Part shown: positions 22,346-34,640 of the stretch, in pieces
How positions within the stretch are numbered: position 1 is the first letter of the stretch
Layout: each line of letters starts with the position of its first letter
From: Flaveria trinervia
Lineage: Eukaryota; Streptophyta; Magnoliopsida; Asterales; Asteraceae
NCBI GenBank assembly: GCA_025506515.1
Contig: CM046453.1
Span: 46,298,395 to 46,362,394 of the forward strand
Reading direction: 5' to 3'
DNA: 64,000 nucleotides
Notes under the pieces: generated by a model
Database searches by the model: none
Seen by the model: only the letters and a program-made list of their open reading frames with translations
What the model was told of the DNA's origin: nothing
Made by a program: the position numbers and the translations under genes

Positions 22346-23770
22346 TAGGAGTCTTCTTGCATTGCACTAACCATGCCTCATCATTAAGGCTTAACTCACA
22401 TATTTTGGCTCAAATTGAGAAACAAAACATCGATATGCACCATTGTGAAGATATCCCATTTCCATTACCAAGGCATAATCAGCTAAGTATAGCTGATTTC
22501 TGGTCTTTACTACCGATCTAACATCCCCAATGACATTGTCTAAGGGATGATAAACATTTAGCCGAGACCTAAGATTTGTTGGAAGAGCTACCTCATTATC
22601 CAGATTGTTAAAATCAGGTTCAGTCTTTGTAGCTATTGGAGTATGAGGTTCCGAAGTGTCAGAGGCATCAGGATTTGATGCTTGTGTACTTTCATCGGTG
22701 GGAACCTGTTCCTCCTCATCGACATTAGCGGTGTCAACTGCTTCATCATCCGATGAAGAATCACTTACTTCAAGGTCTCCCCCTGAAGGGCTAGAAGTAT
22801 CATCTAATGGGCGGTTGATGTCGAGTCTAGTGGAGGAGTGTTAAAAACGTCGTACATCATCTTAGTAGAAAGCTCGTCATCAGTTGAGAAGGCAGCAGAT
22901 TGAAGGATTTAAAGAATACATTGTAGTCAAAGAAGAAGGAGGGTCCTTTCTCAGCTGGGGGGTGGTGTATCTTTGATATCAACATTGCACCACACTTCTA
23001 CCTGACCCGTTGAGTTGTTGTAAACTCGCTTGTCTAGTATGTTGTATCCAAGAAAGATACCTTCTTCTGCCTTCTCGCTAAACTTCCCAGTCTGAGTCTT
23101 CTTCAACAATGTGCATGGTGTGCCAAATGGTTCTAGATCCTCCAAGTTAGGTTTACGTCACTGGAGTAGTTCATAACATTTTTTCCCATGTCGTTTGACC
23201 ACTAGGACTCGATTGAGCATGTAACAAGCATTCGCCACTGCCTCATTCTAGAATTGAATAGGCAGTTTTGAGTCTGCAAGCATTGTCTTGGCAGTCTCTA
23301 TCAAGCTGCGATTCATCCTCTCAGCAATGCCATTCATCTGTGGAGTGTAGGCAAAGGTGAATTGATGGACAATTCCTCTTTCTCTACAGTATGCCACCAT
23401 CCACTGATTCTTGAATTATGTGTCGTTGTGTTATCAAATATGCCTAACTTTCAACTTGTAGAGTGATTCCATTGTAGTTACAGGATATTTGAATGATTCA
23501 AAAGTTTCTTATTTCGCTTTTAGAAACATCACCTAAGAGAATCTTGAGTAATCATCTGCTACTACAAAGCAATATAGATCTCCAGCAATGCTCTTGTGCT
23601 CACAGGGCCAAACAGATCCATATGCAGAAATCGAGAGGAATATCAATAGAATTAACTTTCTTTGCCTTGTGAGCCTTCTTTGTTTGTTTCCCTTTCTTAC
23701 ATGCTATGCAGAAGTCTGGAAGCTGGAAGTTCTTGACATTTACACCATTCACTAGATCATTCTGAATCAA
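22346..23770 (-). pseudogene. Element C integrase and linker, broken
   Basis: The linker (22346-22950) aligns with the Ser/Glu-rich linker of D. The integrase C-terminus is clear at 22951-23145 (EPFGTPCTLLKKTQTGKFSE, EVWCNVD). The catalytic region (23220-23620) is recognisable from its parallel to D1 37010-37339 but is full of stops and indels. The zinc region ends near 23770. Confidence 0.75.
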
Positions 23771-26124
23771 ATGATTCATCTTCTAGGATTGATGTCTCCC
23801 ATTTTCCTATGCCATGAGACTGGGTCCCTCTAAGTTGTTTTTGATAGGAAGCATTGAACCTTGTGCTTTGTTGTGAAGGCTTTTGATAGATCCAAGACAT
23901 ACAAGTCGTTATATCTTGAAGGTGACATAAGAACTTTATCATCCATAATCACATTGTCCTTCTTCAACACGTAGCACTTCTTGTTGTCAAAATATAACTT
24001 TGAATCCTTTATCGCAGATCTCGAAGACAGAAAGCAAGTTATTTTGTAGTTGTTGAACATAGTTGACCTTGTCAAACTTGACTTTCTCGTTTCCCACTTC
24101 GGCTTGTGCTGTGATGCATACAACTTTGTTCTCAGCAACTGAAACATCTCCCCCATTGATTTTTTTGACATTGAAAAGGAGGGACGAGTTCCCTGTCATG
24201 TGCCTGGACACCCCACTATCAATAATCCAAGTATTAGAGATAGTGCTATAGCAGACCCCTTCGTAGTCAATGAAATTTGTTAGTTCAAATTTAGGACCCA
24301 AGCCTAACTAGCTTGGGTGACCTAGAGGAATCACACATGATAAACTCAACCATTGTCCTTAAGAGGCTGAGAGCATATTTATCTTCTTCTTGTCCTCACT
24401 ATCAGACACTATACTTGATTTTTCTTTCTATAAGCTAGTTCTGTGTAAGGCTTGTTTGTGATAAACAGACGACTGACTTATGGTTTCAACTTTAGGTTCA
24501 CTACCACTCTTAGGTGGAGTGTTAGATCTTATTTAGAAGAACTTTTTTGTATTATAATGTTCAATTTTCTTTTTGGGCATCTGATAGTAAGGACAATTAG
24601 TAGAGATATGTCCTTGTTTTCCATAACTGTAGCAAGATCTCACTTCTACAGGTTGAAAAAAACATTTATGTGGTGTTGAGTTTGGTGAAGGTGTGAGGTG
24701 TGTTTGGTTTGGTTTTGTCACTACTCTTTTAGATGTTTCATCCTTATAACAAAATTAATTGTTTTAACGTTTTGACCATCTTTAACTTGCACTTTACTTG
24801 GACTTTGATGATTTAGCCATTCTTGGTTAACTATTTTAGTCATTTTTGGTTCTAAAATGGATGTTTGTGAACCTGACTTTAAATTAACCCTTATAAATGC
24901 ATCATCCAAATTCTCAACTGGCATATTTTCTTTTGATTTCAAAGTAGACTCTTTCTATTTAGTGTCAGATTTCACAGGCTTACCGTGGAATCAGGATCAC
25001 TAACTAGAGGAGTAGACACCAGATGATCCTTAATTGGGTTGTTAAGAGGTCTACATTTTGTATTTAAAAGGATCTCATGTGATGGTGGAACTACTTTGTA
25101 CCCCAAACCTTCCCCATTGTTTCGTTCTTTCACTAAGTTCTGTACTATGTGAGAAGAACTAGCCCAACAATGCAGTTTTTATTTTAATGAATTAACCTCA
25201 ACATCCAAAACTACTTTCTTTTTTTGGTTTCTTCTAAAGAATATAAATAAAATTATATAATTAGATTGATTTAAGGCAACAACCTCAGTTTCCTTTTCTT
25301 GTTTACCCAAAACGTTTATCTTTTCTTTAAAACTGCACTCATTTTGTTTTAATATACGATTAGCTTCATTGCAAAGTTGTAAGTCATTTACTAAGTTATC
25401 ATTGTGTTCTAATAACCTAGCAAATTTTAGATCAATGCTTTCCCTAAATTTTTCACATTCAGAACAAACATGATTTTTTAAACAATTGATCTGAAGAACT
25501 TACCTATGAGGAGTCAATTGAATCAGCCATCAAAGTAGAGGTAGACTCTTCTGTTGTTGGAGATTCTGAACTTTTTTCTCTGAGCTCTTCCTCAATCAAG
25601 TGATTTACCACATTAACAGCTTCTTCTATATCTGATATCGCTTGCTCAGCTGCAATCTCACATTCATTGTCAGACCCATCATCCAATGCTTCAAGAAAGG
25701 AAATGTTTGATTATCCAAGAGAGACAAAACAGAAGGACTAGTCTTGTCCTTCATCACCTTGAGCAGTTAGTGCCTTAGTCTCTTTACTTGAAGAACTAGT
25801 TCCAACAAGTCTTTGTCTTGACATCTGAAAGTAGGAAATGGGTTACCATTTCCAGTTTTCTTGGGCTTCACACATTCATGATTAAAATGCCCCTTTTCAC
25901 CACAGTTGAAACATGTGACCTTGGTTTTGTCGAAGCCAAACGTCGTATCTTTCATGGCTACAAGATTCTGCCTCATCTTCTTGAAAAAATTTTTAGCTCG
26001 TCTAACTGTACTTGCTAGAGCCCACATTATGTCCATTCTTTCCAACTCATTCTCATCAACTTGCTCGTATTCTTCATCTGCAAGATGACAATTTCCGATC
26101 TTCCCAACAACTAAACCATCATAC
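23771..26124 (-). pseudogene. Element C gag C-terminal half and protease, broken
   Basis: Protease lies at about 23990-24290 with WIIDSGVSRHMTGN, where Ala of the usual DSGAS is Val. A second zinc knuckle near 24590-24640 reads CYSYGKQGHISTNC, with the second Cys replaced by Tyr. The first knuckle at about 25870-25915 reads CFNCGEKGHFNHEC and is intact. Gag then continues to IGNCHLADEEYEQV (about 26050-26095). Sequence similar to D ends at 26124. Multiple frameshifts occur. Confidence 0.8.
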
Positions 26125-27257
26125 ATGGAAGAAATGGATCCAGATGTTGTGAAAGAAATGGATTTGCAATAACAAATGGCTATGATTGCAATGAGAGCCA
26201 AGAAGTTTTTCAGAAAAGGAAGAAAGCTTAGCCTAAATGAAAACACCAAACTTGGATATCATAAATCCAAGGTACCACTTCTCTAGAGAATGTAATGCTC
26301 CAAGAAGAAACAACAATAATTTCCAAAGGAATTCTCAGTGTCAGTCAGCTTCACAACCAAGCACAAGGTTCCATTCCAACAATCAACAATAGTAGTATCA
26401 TCATCAACAATATCAACAACATGAAAAACCTTATAAGAATCAGCCACAACTGACTAATCAAGCTCATGGAAGCAGTTAGTCATATTCAAATGCTCTTGTT
26501 ATCAGACAAGATGGAGTATGTGATTGGAGTCTGTATATAGAGGAAGTAAAGCCTCAATTTCAGAATCATGCACTCATTGCTCACATCAATAATGGTCCAT
26601 CTAAGGTAAAATCCAACCTTTGTGGTGATAAATGCATTACTGAACTACAAGGTTATCAATAGCACAATCATAAACTGGCTGATAAAATAAAAGAAGAAAA
26701 GGTCAAGCTAGAGATGCTTAGAGATAATAAAAGGCTTTGAAATCAAAATTAAATCTCTCATCTTTGATACTAAAAATTTGCATGGTGAGAAGTACACTCT
26801 TGCAGGTGAAAATGAGCAACTAACTAAAAAGTTAGCTCAATCAAAAGCTAAACAAACACTTACTGAAGTGAAACTTGACAGGTTTTAATTATCTTCAATC
26901 AAGCTGCAAGAGATGCTAGACTCACAAAAAGATCCCAAGGATATGTGTGGGATGGGGTATAACTCTTGTCCTCCACCTTACATTGACAACAGCGCTGTCA
27001 TGCCTAACTCTGTCACACTCAAAGAACAAATTAATCTAGTACTACTGAACCAAAAACAATAGTAAAACAAGTCACAAATCCATAAAACAAACCAAATGAA
27101 ACAAATAGGAGAAAATTAATTTAGGTTACCCAATTAAAAACAAGGAGTGTTCAAACAAGATAGTGAATGTCATTAAACCATCAAGCCCAATCAAGGCCGT
27201 TGTCCCCTTTGTGAAATTTATACTTGAAATTTCACAAGGAAAGAAGAAAGATGTGGC
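26125..27257 (+). pseudogene. Element G fragment 1: gag of a B-like copia element
   Basis: This plus-strand gag begins abruptly with EEMDPDVVKEMDLQ, then a stop, then QMAMIAMRAKKFF. That stretch is parallel to MDPEDVKEMDLN.Q in element B (8585-8630). A zinc-knuckle remnant (RECNAPRR, about 26288), a Gln/Asn/Ser-rich part, QDGVCDWSLYIEE (about 26510-26550) and a coiled-coil-like Lys/Glu region follow. D1 cuts it at 27257, and 27253-27257 (GTGGC) is the duplicated target. Gag resumes at 42103. Confidence 0.75.
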
Positions 27258-27987
27258 TGTTAGGACCTGGTATTTGAACAAAATACATGGAGATTAGCGT
27301 GTAAACCAGATCAAATAGTGCGGAATCCTATTGATTGGCAATCCAATCAGTGAGAACACACGAAGAATCAATCAGGAATTGAAACTAACGTTAGAAATTG
27401 ATTGGGAATCGACCTAATGTGTTCTGTGAACTTGGAGAACGAATTGGGAGGCTTCTAAATGGCTAGGGTACGTCTGGAATCGTAATTAATCGAGAGTACT
27501 TATTTTTCACGAATTTGGTTGTATTTATAGGTCGGTATTATTCAATCGTGTGACTGAACCATTAGTATGGTTCAGTCGTGCGATTGAACCATGCGGTTGT
27601 TTCATCCGCACAACTGAGTGTTCAGTCGTGCGACTTAGCCAATCTTATGTGTCGATCATACAACTAATCCAGTCACCCGGTTCAGTCGTGCGACTGGGTC
27701 ATTCGTATGAATTTGTTCATGCTTATGGTCCATTCGCATGAGCCATTCGCATGAGAACTTCATTATGTTAAGTTTGAATGTATTAGTTAGTAAACATTAT
27801 ATGTAAACATTCAACTAATCACTAACCTAATTAAACAATTTTATATCAACTCATTAATGAAATATTAATCATCACAAATCACAATCAACCAATACCATTT
27901 CATTAATCATATCAAATTACACCAGAATTAGATAAACAAGATCTATTACATTTCATATCATGATCTAGGAACATACATGTATCAACA
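27258..27987 (-). repeat. Element D1 3' LTR, outer copy
   Basis: This is a full 730-bp LTR from TGTTAGGACC to TATCAACA, read on the plus strand. The minus-strand TATA box (TATAAATA) is at 27522-27529. Palindromic repeats of the type TTCAGTCGTGCGACTGAA lie at 27545-27745, upstream of the TATA in the element's direction. The outer edge abuts target GTGGC. Confidence 0.92.
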
Positions 27988-28698
27988 TTGAACGAAATAC
28001 CTGGAGATTAGCATGTAAACCCGATCAAATAGTGTGGAATCCTATTTGATTGGCAATCCAATCAGTGAGAACACACGAAGAATTAATCAGAATTGAAACT
28101 AATGTTAGAAATCGATTAGGAATCGTCCTAATGTGTTATGTGAACTTGGAGAACGAATTGGGAGGCTTCTGGACGGCTAGGGTACGTCTGGAATCGTAAT
28201 TAATCGAGAGTACTATTTTTCACGAATTTGGTTGTATTTATAGGTTGGTATTATTCAATCGTGCGACTGAACCATTAGTATGGTTCAGTCGTGCGATTGA
28301 ACCATGCGGTTGTTTCATCCGCATGACTGAGTGTTCAGTCGTGCGACTGAGCCAATCTTATGTGTCGATCATACAACTAATCCAGTCACCGGTTTAGTCG
28401 TGCGACTGGGTCATTCGTATGAAGTTGTTCATGCTTATGGTCCATTCGCATGAGCCATTCGCATGAGAACTTCATTATGTTAAGTTTGAATGTATTAATT
28501 AGTAAACAATATGTAAACATTCAACTAATCACTAACCTAATAAAAAAATTTTAAATCAACTCATTAATGAAATATTAATCATCACAAATCACAATCAACC
28601 AATACCATTTCATTAATCATATCAAATTACACCAGAATTAGATAAACAAGATCTATTACATTTCATATCATGATCTAGGGACAATACATGTATCAACA
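27988..28698 (-). repeat. Element D1 3' LTR, inner copy, tandem and missing 16 bp
   Basis: This second LTR copy starts at TTGAACGAAA, directly after the end of the outer copy. It lacks only the 16 terminal bases TGTTAGGACCTGGTAT. TATA (minus) is at 28235-28242, with the same repeat block at 28255-28460. It ends at 28698 next to the purine tract, so it is the original 3' LTR position. The two copies are highly similar. Confidence 0.92.
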
Positions 28699-28710
28699 AA
28701 CTCCCCTCGG
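28699..28710 (-). promoter_or_regulatory. Element D1 3' polypurine tract
   Basis: The minus strand reads CCGAGGGGAGTT directly before the LTR. It corresponds to CCAAGGGGGAGTT in D2. Confidence 0.8.
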
Positions 28711-28744
28711 ACCTAGATCTCTCTAATCTTCTGTTTTTGCATAA

Positions 28745-31700
28745 CCTCTTTTATATCTTATACTTCTCCTTTGTGAATCTCAAACGTGAAGCAGAGTCGT
28801 ATAACTTTCTGGAACTGGAGGGCTTGTACAATACCCTGCGTATCATAGAACAGTGGCCACTTGCATAGCGTATATACATCACTTTCTGACAAGTTTGTAA
28901 GCCACATCGGTCGAATACCCTGATAGTATCCATTTGTCCCTCTTTGCTTAAGACTATGACCGCTTCAGCTGTTCTCCAATCATAGTACCACCACTTAAAG
29001 TGTGGAGTGAAATCCTGTGGCATTTCCCTGAGTGGGATTCTTGACATTGTGCGCGGAGGATTCCACTTCAACACTATCTTAGGCTTGCCAGTAATGGCAT
29101 CAACCTCAGACCTTCTGATATACCTAGTAGGCTGTTGAGGTCTGAAGTTAACCCATCTAGTGTGGTACTCTTCTTTAGGGCAGCCTCAAACCAGCCTGAC
29201 ATCTTCCTCGGGTCAACATACAAAAGCTTTAGTTTGGCCAGCTGGTTGAGCTCAAAACCTGGTAGGGTCTTCAGATCATGTGGGAATCTGAAGTACTCTA
29301 TGCCTGTTCTCTCTTAACTGCATATGCATTGAGATCTTCAATGTACGCCCATGCTATGATTCTTCCTGACACCTTGTGATGTTTCTTGACTCTATAGAGT
29401 TCATGTAGGAATCCTTCTTTGGTGCAGTACGTTGGGCTCTAACTTCGTTAAAACATGCAGCCCACGTAGCCTTTGAATGTCAACATCATCATTTGAAGGT
29501 TGGGTTGTGTCTTTGCTTTCTCTGTTTCTTTCTCCATATTGTTCAGCACCTCAATAGTATCGCTGATAAGGGATTCACCAAGATGGGGACCACATACCCT
29601 CATTGTCAACGTACTGAGGATACTCCTCGGCAGTGACATCTTCGATCTCTACATCATCAACATCGTTGAACTCTTCGTCATAGTCGAATCGGATGTCGGA
29701 GCATCCTTTACTATTTCATCTGGATTTAGCTCGAAAAGCTCTGCAAGTTGCTCATAGTTAGATCATGAATTATTTCCCCTTATTCAGGGGTGTAATTTAC
29801 TGACCTCCTGACAATCCCTTGCAGATCAAGTATCATCGTTAGCTGAGACTAACCTGCTGAAGGGGAGCAACATCAAACTCATCACTTTGGTATGATTGAT
29901 TTGTTTGGTTTATACATTCCACACATAAATCATTAGTAGTAAATCAACCAGAAAAGCATTAAAGTAATATAAACATTAATTACATTGTGTTCAATTACAT
30001 GATTCAAATACAAAAGAAGATAAATACATAACCATCTAATCATTACTTTTATCTTGGATCATGGTTTCATCACTTGGAGGAGCAGAGGTAGAAGCTAATT
30101 GATCTTGTCTGTTCTTTGTCCTTTTCCCCTGACCTGTAGCAGTGGCCGATGCAGGTGCACCCTCTCCTTCTGTTTCTTCATCATCCTTAGTAGCACTCTC
30201 ATCATCCTCATCACTATCTTCATCATCTTCATCTCTGTCTCCTTCCCTGATCTTAATGGCTCCTCTTAGACCCTTTCAGTTTTAACAGGATCAACTTCCT
30301 TGCCTTCTCCAGCTCCTCTATTTGGTTACTTGATGCGACACTTTGAGCTTGGAGTTGGTCATCTTGGTGCTTTGAGCAACCAACTGCGGGGCCTGCTCCT
30401 CAATTACTTGATCCTGTTGTGCAATTTTATGAGATTGTGCAGCAGTCAGGTCAGTTGGCTGGCAGATCTGAGCTGTCTTTTCCTCATCAGCCGCCAGTAA
30501 GCGCATCACCATTCTGTTAAGCGCTGACAACTGTTCCCCTACCCCGATTGGAGGTGGAGAAGATCGATAAGTGTATGAGGGATGGGATGAGGGCATTGAT
30601 TGGTGTGACGTGGTGGTGGAGGTGGCGGTAGTGAAGATAGGTCTGTATAGTGGAGGAGGTGATGAGGGAGTAAAGGATGTGGTGGTGGAGGGAAACTATG
30701 TTGTGGTAGGAGGTATGGTGGGGGCTGTGGTAGATGTGGTGGATATGGTGGATGTGGTGGATGTGGTGGATGTGGTGGCTATGGTGGATGTGGTGGATGT
30801 GGTGGATGTGGTGGTTGTGGTGGATGTGGTGGATGTGGTGGATGTGGTGGATGTGGTGGATGTGGTGGATGTGGTGGTGATGAAGGTCACCCTACGCTTC
30901 TTCTTCTTCTGGCCATGGGGTTTGGCCATTCTCTTCCTCCTTGTTCCAGTTGAGGAGGAAGCTCCCCCTACAACCCCGCCTGAGGACCCCGGAGCATAGG
31001 TTGGGTCAGTATCTGTATCTCCAGAGTCTCTCGGGTGTTCACCAACCACCCTTAACCCATGTTCTGTGGGGACAACTTTCCTTCCCACAGTTCGTGTAAG
31101 TGGCTCCTCATCCAATTCATCCTCCTCCTCCGCGTCAAGAACAAAATCATGATGAAATCCCGCTGACTCAGTTACTTCTCCAGATGTGACGGACATGGAT
31201 GTACAGAATCAGACACAGTGCCTCTGAGTGGAATAGCAGCATCCCCACTGTCATCCTCATTGAGTCATGAGTGGGTAGGTCTATTTGTTCCACATGAGAG
31301 TCACTGTCCTTGTGATGCCACTTTCTCTTTTCCGGCACCACATAGTCCTCTCTGGCAAGATGACCAAACAACCTCCTGACAAGAGGCTTCACTTGCTTTC
31401 CCCGGTATACTTTCATCCTTCCCTGGGTGGTGTCATCCATTACCTCCAAGACTACCGAATCCTCCTTTTCTTTTGGCAGGGAAGGAAGCTTCTGATCTAT
31501 AATCATTTGCATAAACCTCGGGTACATACAGAAGGCTTCCTTCCCTTTCCCCTCGATGTTCTCCACCAGATATGTGAAGATCATCTTAGAGAAGCTGAAA
31601 GGATGGTTCAGCACCAACGCAACGTATGCATTCTGCATCTGGTCCGACAGCTCATCAAAACTACCTTTTCTTGAAGCCATGCACTTGAGCAGTACGTGTG

Positions 31701-32113
31701 CAAGGTATTTAAACTGGGGACAGAGATTACTCTTGTTGAGCACCCCATAATTGATGTCCCAGAGTATTTGGCTCTGAGAAAACATCCTCTGACAGAGAGG
31801 GGGTGTAAACGGGTGGATAGTCAGAGTCATCCCCCAATTGTAGTACAATCCTTAGATCCTCCTCTAAAACTGTAATAGCCTCGCCAATATGGTACTTCTG
31901 ATGCAGTGAGGTTCAGATGATCTATCAACTATAGCGCCTTCCCAGAAGGCTTGTTGAATGGATCGATATGGGGTGCAAGGGGGGGAGGGCATGTGCAATC
32001 CGTGACCTCAATAGAAATGTGATTATGCCAGAGAATTCTGCAGCGTTTCTGGATGTTAAGCCCAGATGAGCACATATATTGTGCTTTGTGCTCATAATCC
32101 ATCTACTCGCCAT
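28745..32113 (-). pseudogene. Element D1 ORF3 (extra ORF downstream of pol), broken
   Basis: The ATG is at 32113-32111 (MASRWIMSTKHN). The N-terminal domain has KHN, LQLGD and MYPRF (31513-31527), with a well-preserved frame at 31168-31848 (226 aa). A Lys/Arg-rich patch (about 30895-30935) precedes a Ser/Thr-Thr repeat coded by a 9-bp minisatellite (30718-30880). A Gln-rich helical region (30318-30596) and an acidic region (about 30170-30240) follow. The C-terminal domain (28751-29460) contains IIAW.Y near 29345-29365 and KWWYYDWRTAEAVIVL near 28955-29005. The base before the ATG is G after AAC. The AG acceptor seen in D2 is lost here by one deleted base. The function is unknown. Confidence 0.75.
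30718..30880 (-). repeat. 9-bp minisatellite inside D1 ORF3
   Basis: Tandem units read TGTGGTGGA on the plus strand, about 17 copies with a few variants. On the minus strand they code for a Ser-Thr-Thr / Thr-Thr-Thr run. The matching place in D2 (about 54610-54645) has only about four units. The array has expanded in D1 or contracted in D2. Confidence 0.9.
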
Positions 32114-32840
32114 CGTTACACAAAGATAGTAAACATTAGTATCATTTACTAAGAAAGTCATGAAATCCTTAAGCTTGAAGAACATCTTTCTGTCATGCGA
32201 TTGAGATTGTGCGACTGAGTTCAAATGTGCGATTGAACCGTGCGAAAGGGGTTCAGTCGTATGATTGAACCGTACGAATGGATTCAGTCGTGCGATTGAA
32301 CCCATCCGTATCTCGGAGTGTGCGATTGGGCTCCTACGTATATACCCTCATGCGGTTACACCAGTCGTGCGACTGAACTTCATACGCATGGTTCAGCCAT
32401 GCGTATGGGCAGTTTGAGCCCTTCAGTTGTGCGACTGAAGTTCATCATGCTGTCCATTCGCAGAAGAATAGACTGTTCGACTCAAAATTACTTTTTTACC
32501 AATTTTTAGTTTTAGACATCTTTATCTAGTTCATTTGACTCGCAATTCATTCTTAAACCACCTAACTTCGTTACTTTCGTTTGTTTGAGTCATTTAGGTA
32601 CGTTATTTGGTCACTTAAGTCTCGGGTACTCTGTGAGTCCGACTCTACCATGTTTTTCATCAAATTGAACGTTATGGAAGTGCATGTATACTGTAAATTA
32701 CCTGTAGAGTCAATGTAGATTGGTCAGTAATCAAGAAACAGAGGTTTTGCGATCGATTGAAATTTTTCCAGAGTTGGATTAATACGTGCGATTCAGGGTG
32801 ATTTTTGAAGGTGGTGAGTCTCTGCGACCGACTCTCCTTT

Positions 32841-32848
32841 TATTTATA
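32841..32848 (-). promoter_or_regulatory. Candidate TATA box of the D1 ORF3 unit
   Basis: The minus strand reads TATAAATA directly after an array of TTCAGTCG...CGACTGAA palindromes, as in this family's LTR promoter. The match to D2 52661-52668 is close. The promoter role is inferred. Confidence 0.55.
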
Positions 32849-34492
32849 TCAACCCTAGGTTCAGTCGTGCGACGGAGCTCATACGCACCTTTCAGTCGTA
32901 CGAGTGGGACTCAGTCATGCGATTGGTTCAATCGTCCTTCTTCAGTCATCCGACTGAATCTCAGTCGTGCGACTGACTCACTCATTCTCCCTTAATCATC
33001 CGACTGGGCCGATCGTATGGGCCATTCGGTTGAATAGTCCATATTCATGGTCCATTCGCATGAATAGGTCATATTTATTAACTTTTCTGCCAGTTTGAAT
33101 ATTTAACGTTTTAAAATCCCTTTAATTGTAGAAATTTACTTTATGAGCAGTTGATCATATTAGACATGATCGTTTTGACTTGAGAACCCTTTTATCACCT
33201 CAGACGTGACTGATTTAAGCTTTTAACACATATGTGGTCATCTCAGACAAGACCCTTTTAGTTAGTTGATCCCTTACCGATTTTCATGATGTAGTCCGGC
33301 AAACAAACAGAACTAAAGGACTAACTAAACTAACATACAAAAATAAAACTTATTATTGGCTTTTTGTGAGAGATACATCCTAAAATGGAAACCTACTGGA
33401 TTTGATTCTGGAATAGACAGCTTTAACTCAGATTTAGCATACCTGGACCAATTCAATTTTGGAATCATACAGGCAGTTCAAATCAGTTTGGACTTGTTAT
33501 CAAAATCTTTTGATGCTCAATTCTTGGTGTTCATCCAGAGTCGTTAGCAACTTTAGGAAATCATACTGGAACTCTTAGATTGCCACATTGATTTGAACTT
33601 TCATGAATTGCAGCCACAATGATTATCAATATGTTTGTCCACTTAAATCCATACAGAGACTTTTGACACAAACTGGTGATTCTTTTAGGTTTAATTATTT
33701 CAACTAACATTTGTGGATCCCACACTTATATGGTAATGAACATTCCTCAGAAGCTTTTGAGTGGTCTACGGGTATTATTACAAGGAGAGACTATTCTTAG
33801 AGCTTTCAAAGAGAAGCCAGTCCTCAGGTCAGTGCCATCACACAGCAGAGAGGCAGCAAACAACAATGACTTCTAGAATATCTAGGTTATGCTTATCCTC
33901 AGGTCAGTGCCATCGCATAGCAGAGAGGCACACAACCTATCTCCTTGTTAGAGTAGCTTAATATTATTTTGCACCAAATGCACCAACAACATAAGTCATT
34001 AGCTTGATAGCATTTTTATTCATTTTTTTGGTGCTTTGCTCTATTTATGGTCATCCGCACACATTTGTGGCGTTTACATGCTCATTGCCCCTTATTGGAG
34101 TATTGTTGATTGTGTTAACCAGCGATAAGATGGGAGCACACAGTCAGTTGAACCACTTAGTTTGATCTTAAGATCACTAGTCAGGTCTAATCATCTATTG
34201 TGTTGAACTACCGACATATCAATTGTGGTCTAGCAACCTCTAGGTTTACTCTCATTGTTACCTTTAGAGTTACCAGTTTTTCTATCATCTTCCCTTGATA
34301 TTGCTTAGACTACACAGACTTATACTTTGAATTTTTTTTGCACTTTTCTAAATTAAAATTTCAAAGTCCCTCTTGATTTGTCCTGTGTACTATCATATTC
34401 CAAGGGGTTTGAATCGGTATCACAGATACGATCTACCTTATACCAGCTTTCCACTCCTTCTCCCTCGGTTTTTTTTAATGTTGCTTGCTGAC

Positions 34493-34508
34493 TTATTCTC
34501 CCCCTAAA
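34493..34508 (-). promoter_or_regulatory. Element D1 internal polypurine tract
   Basis: The minus strand reads TTTAGGGGGAGAATAA, about 130 bp after the pol stop. It matches TTTAGGGGGAG of element B and TTTAGAGGGAGAATAAG in D2. It resembles a functional 3' PPT. The role is inferred. Confidence 0.5.
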
Positions 34509-34640
34509 ATACTAAAATCATAACTGGTTCATTATTTTAGGATTTTAATAAAACAGCAGAATAACATAAGTTTAATTTAAACAGACTAATTTAACCAAAA
34601 AAACTCAAATAAAATGAAGAATTAACTAAGCTACATCGGA

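Larger units (their letters stand above)
21445..26124 (-). mobile_element. Element C: Sirevirus-like copia remnant, no LTR in window
   Basis: This minus-strand gag-pol remnant is related to the D family (for example LATNHD, DVKSAFFHG, YNNSTGQVEVWCNVD). The left end is cut in RNase H by element A. The rest of its 3' part should lie left of the window. The right end stops inside gag at about 26124, where plus-strand gag of element G begins. There is no 5' LTR, primer site or gag start, so the right edge is a rearrangement or deletion junction. Confidence 0.85.
32114..34640 (-). other. Element D1 spacer between pol and ORF3: purine tract, paired repeats, palindrome arrays, TATA, intron-like segment
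   Basis: In minus-strand order it holds a purine tract (34493-34508), direct repeats at 33897-33930 and 33822-33855, and a palindrome array (32860-33065). TATAAATA (32841-32848), a short leader and a donor-like CTACAG|GTAATT at 32702/32701 follow. A second palindrome array (32195-32470) ends before the ORF3 ATG at 32113. Short plus-strand frames here (33356-33961) are not supported as genes. Confidence 0.7.

Noticed and set aside
30571..30999. Plus-strand frame with a long Asp-Val-Val repeat
   Set aside because: It is the antisense of the 9-bp minisatellite in D1 ORF3 on the minus strand.
31285..31750. Plus-strand frames of 129 and 64 codons
   Set aside because: They are shadows of the conserved D1 ORF3 N-terminal domain, which is on the minus strand.
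33356..33961. Plus-strand frames in the D1 spacer
   Set aside because: The matching region of D2 does not keep these frames, and they overlap direct repeats in noncoding sequence.
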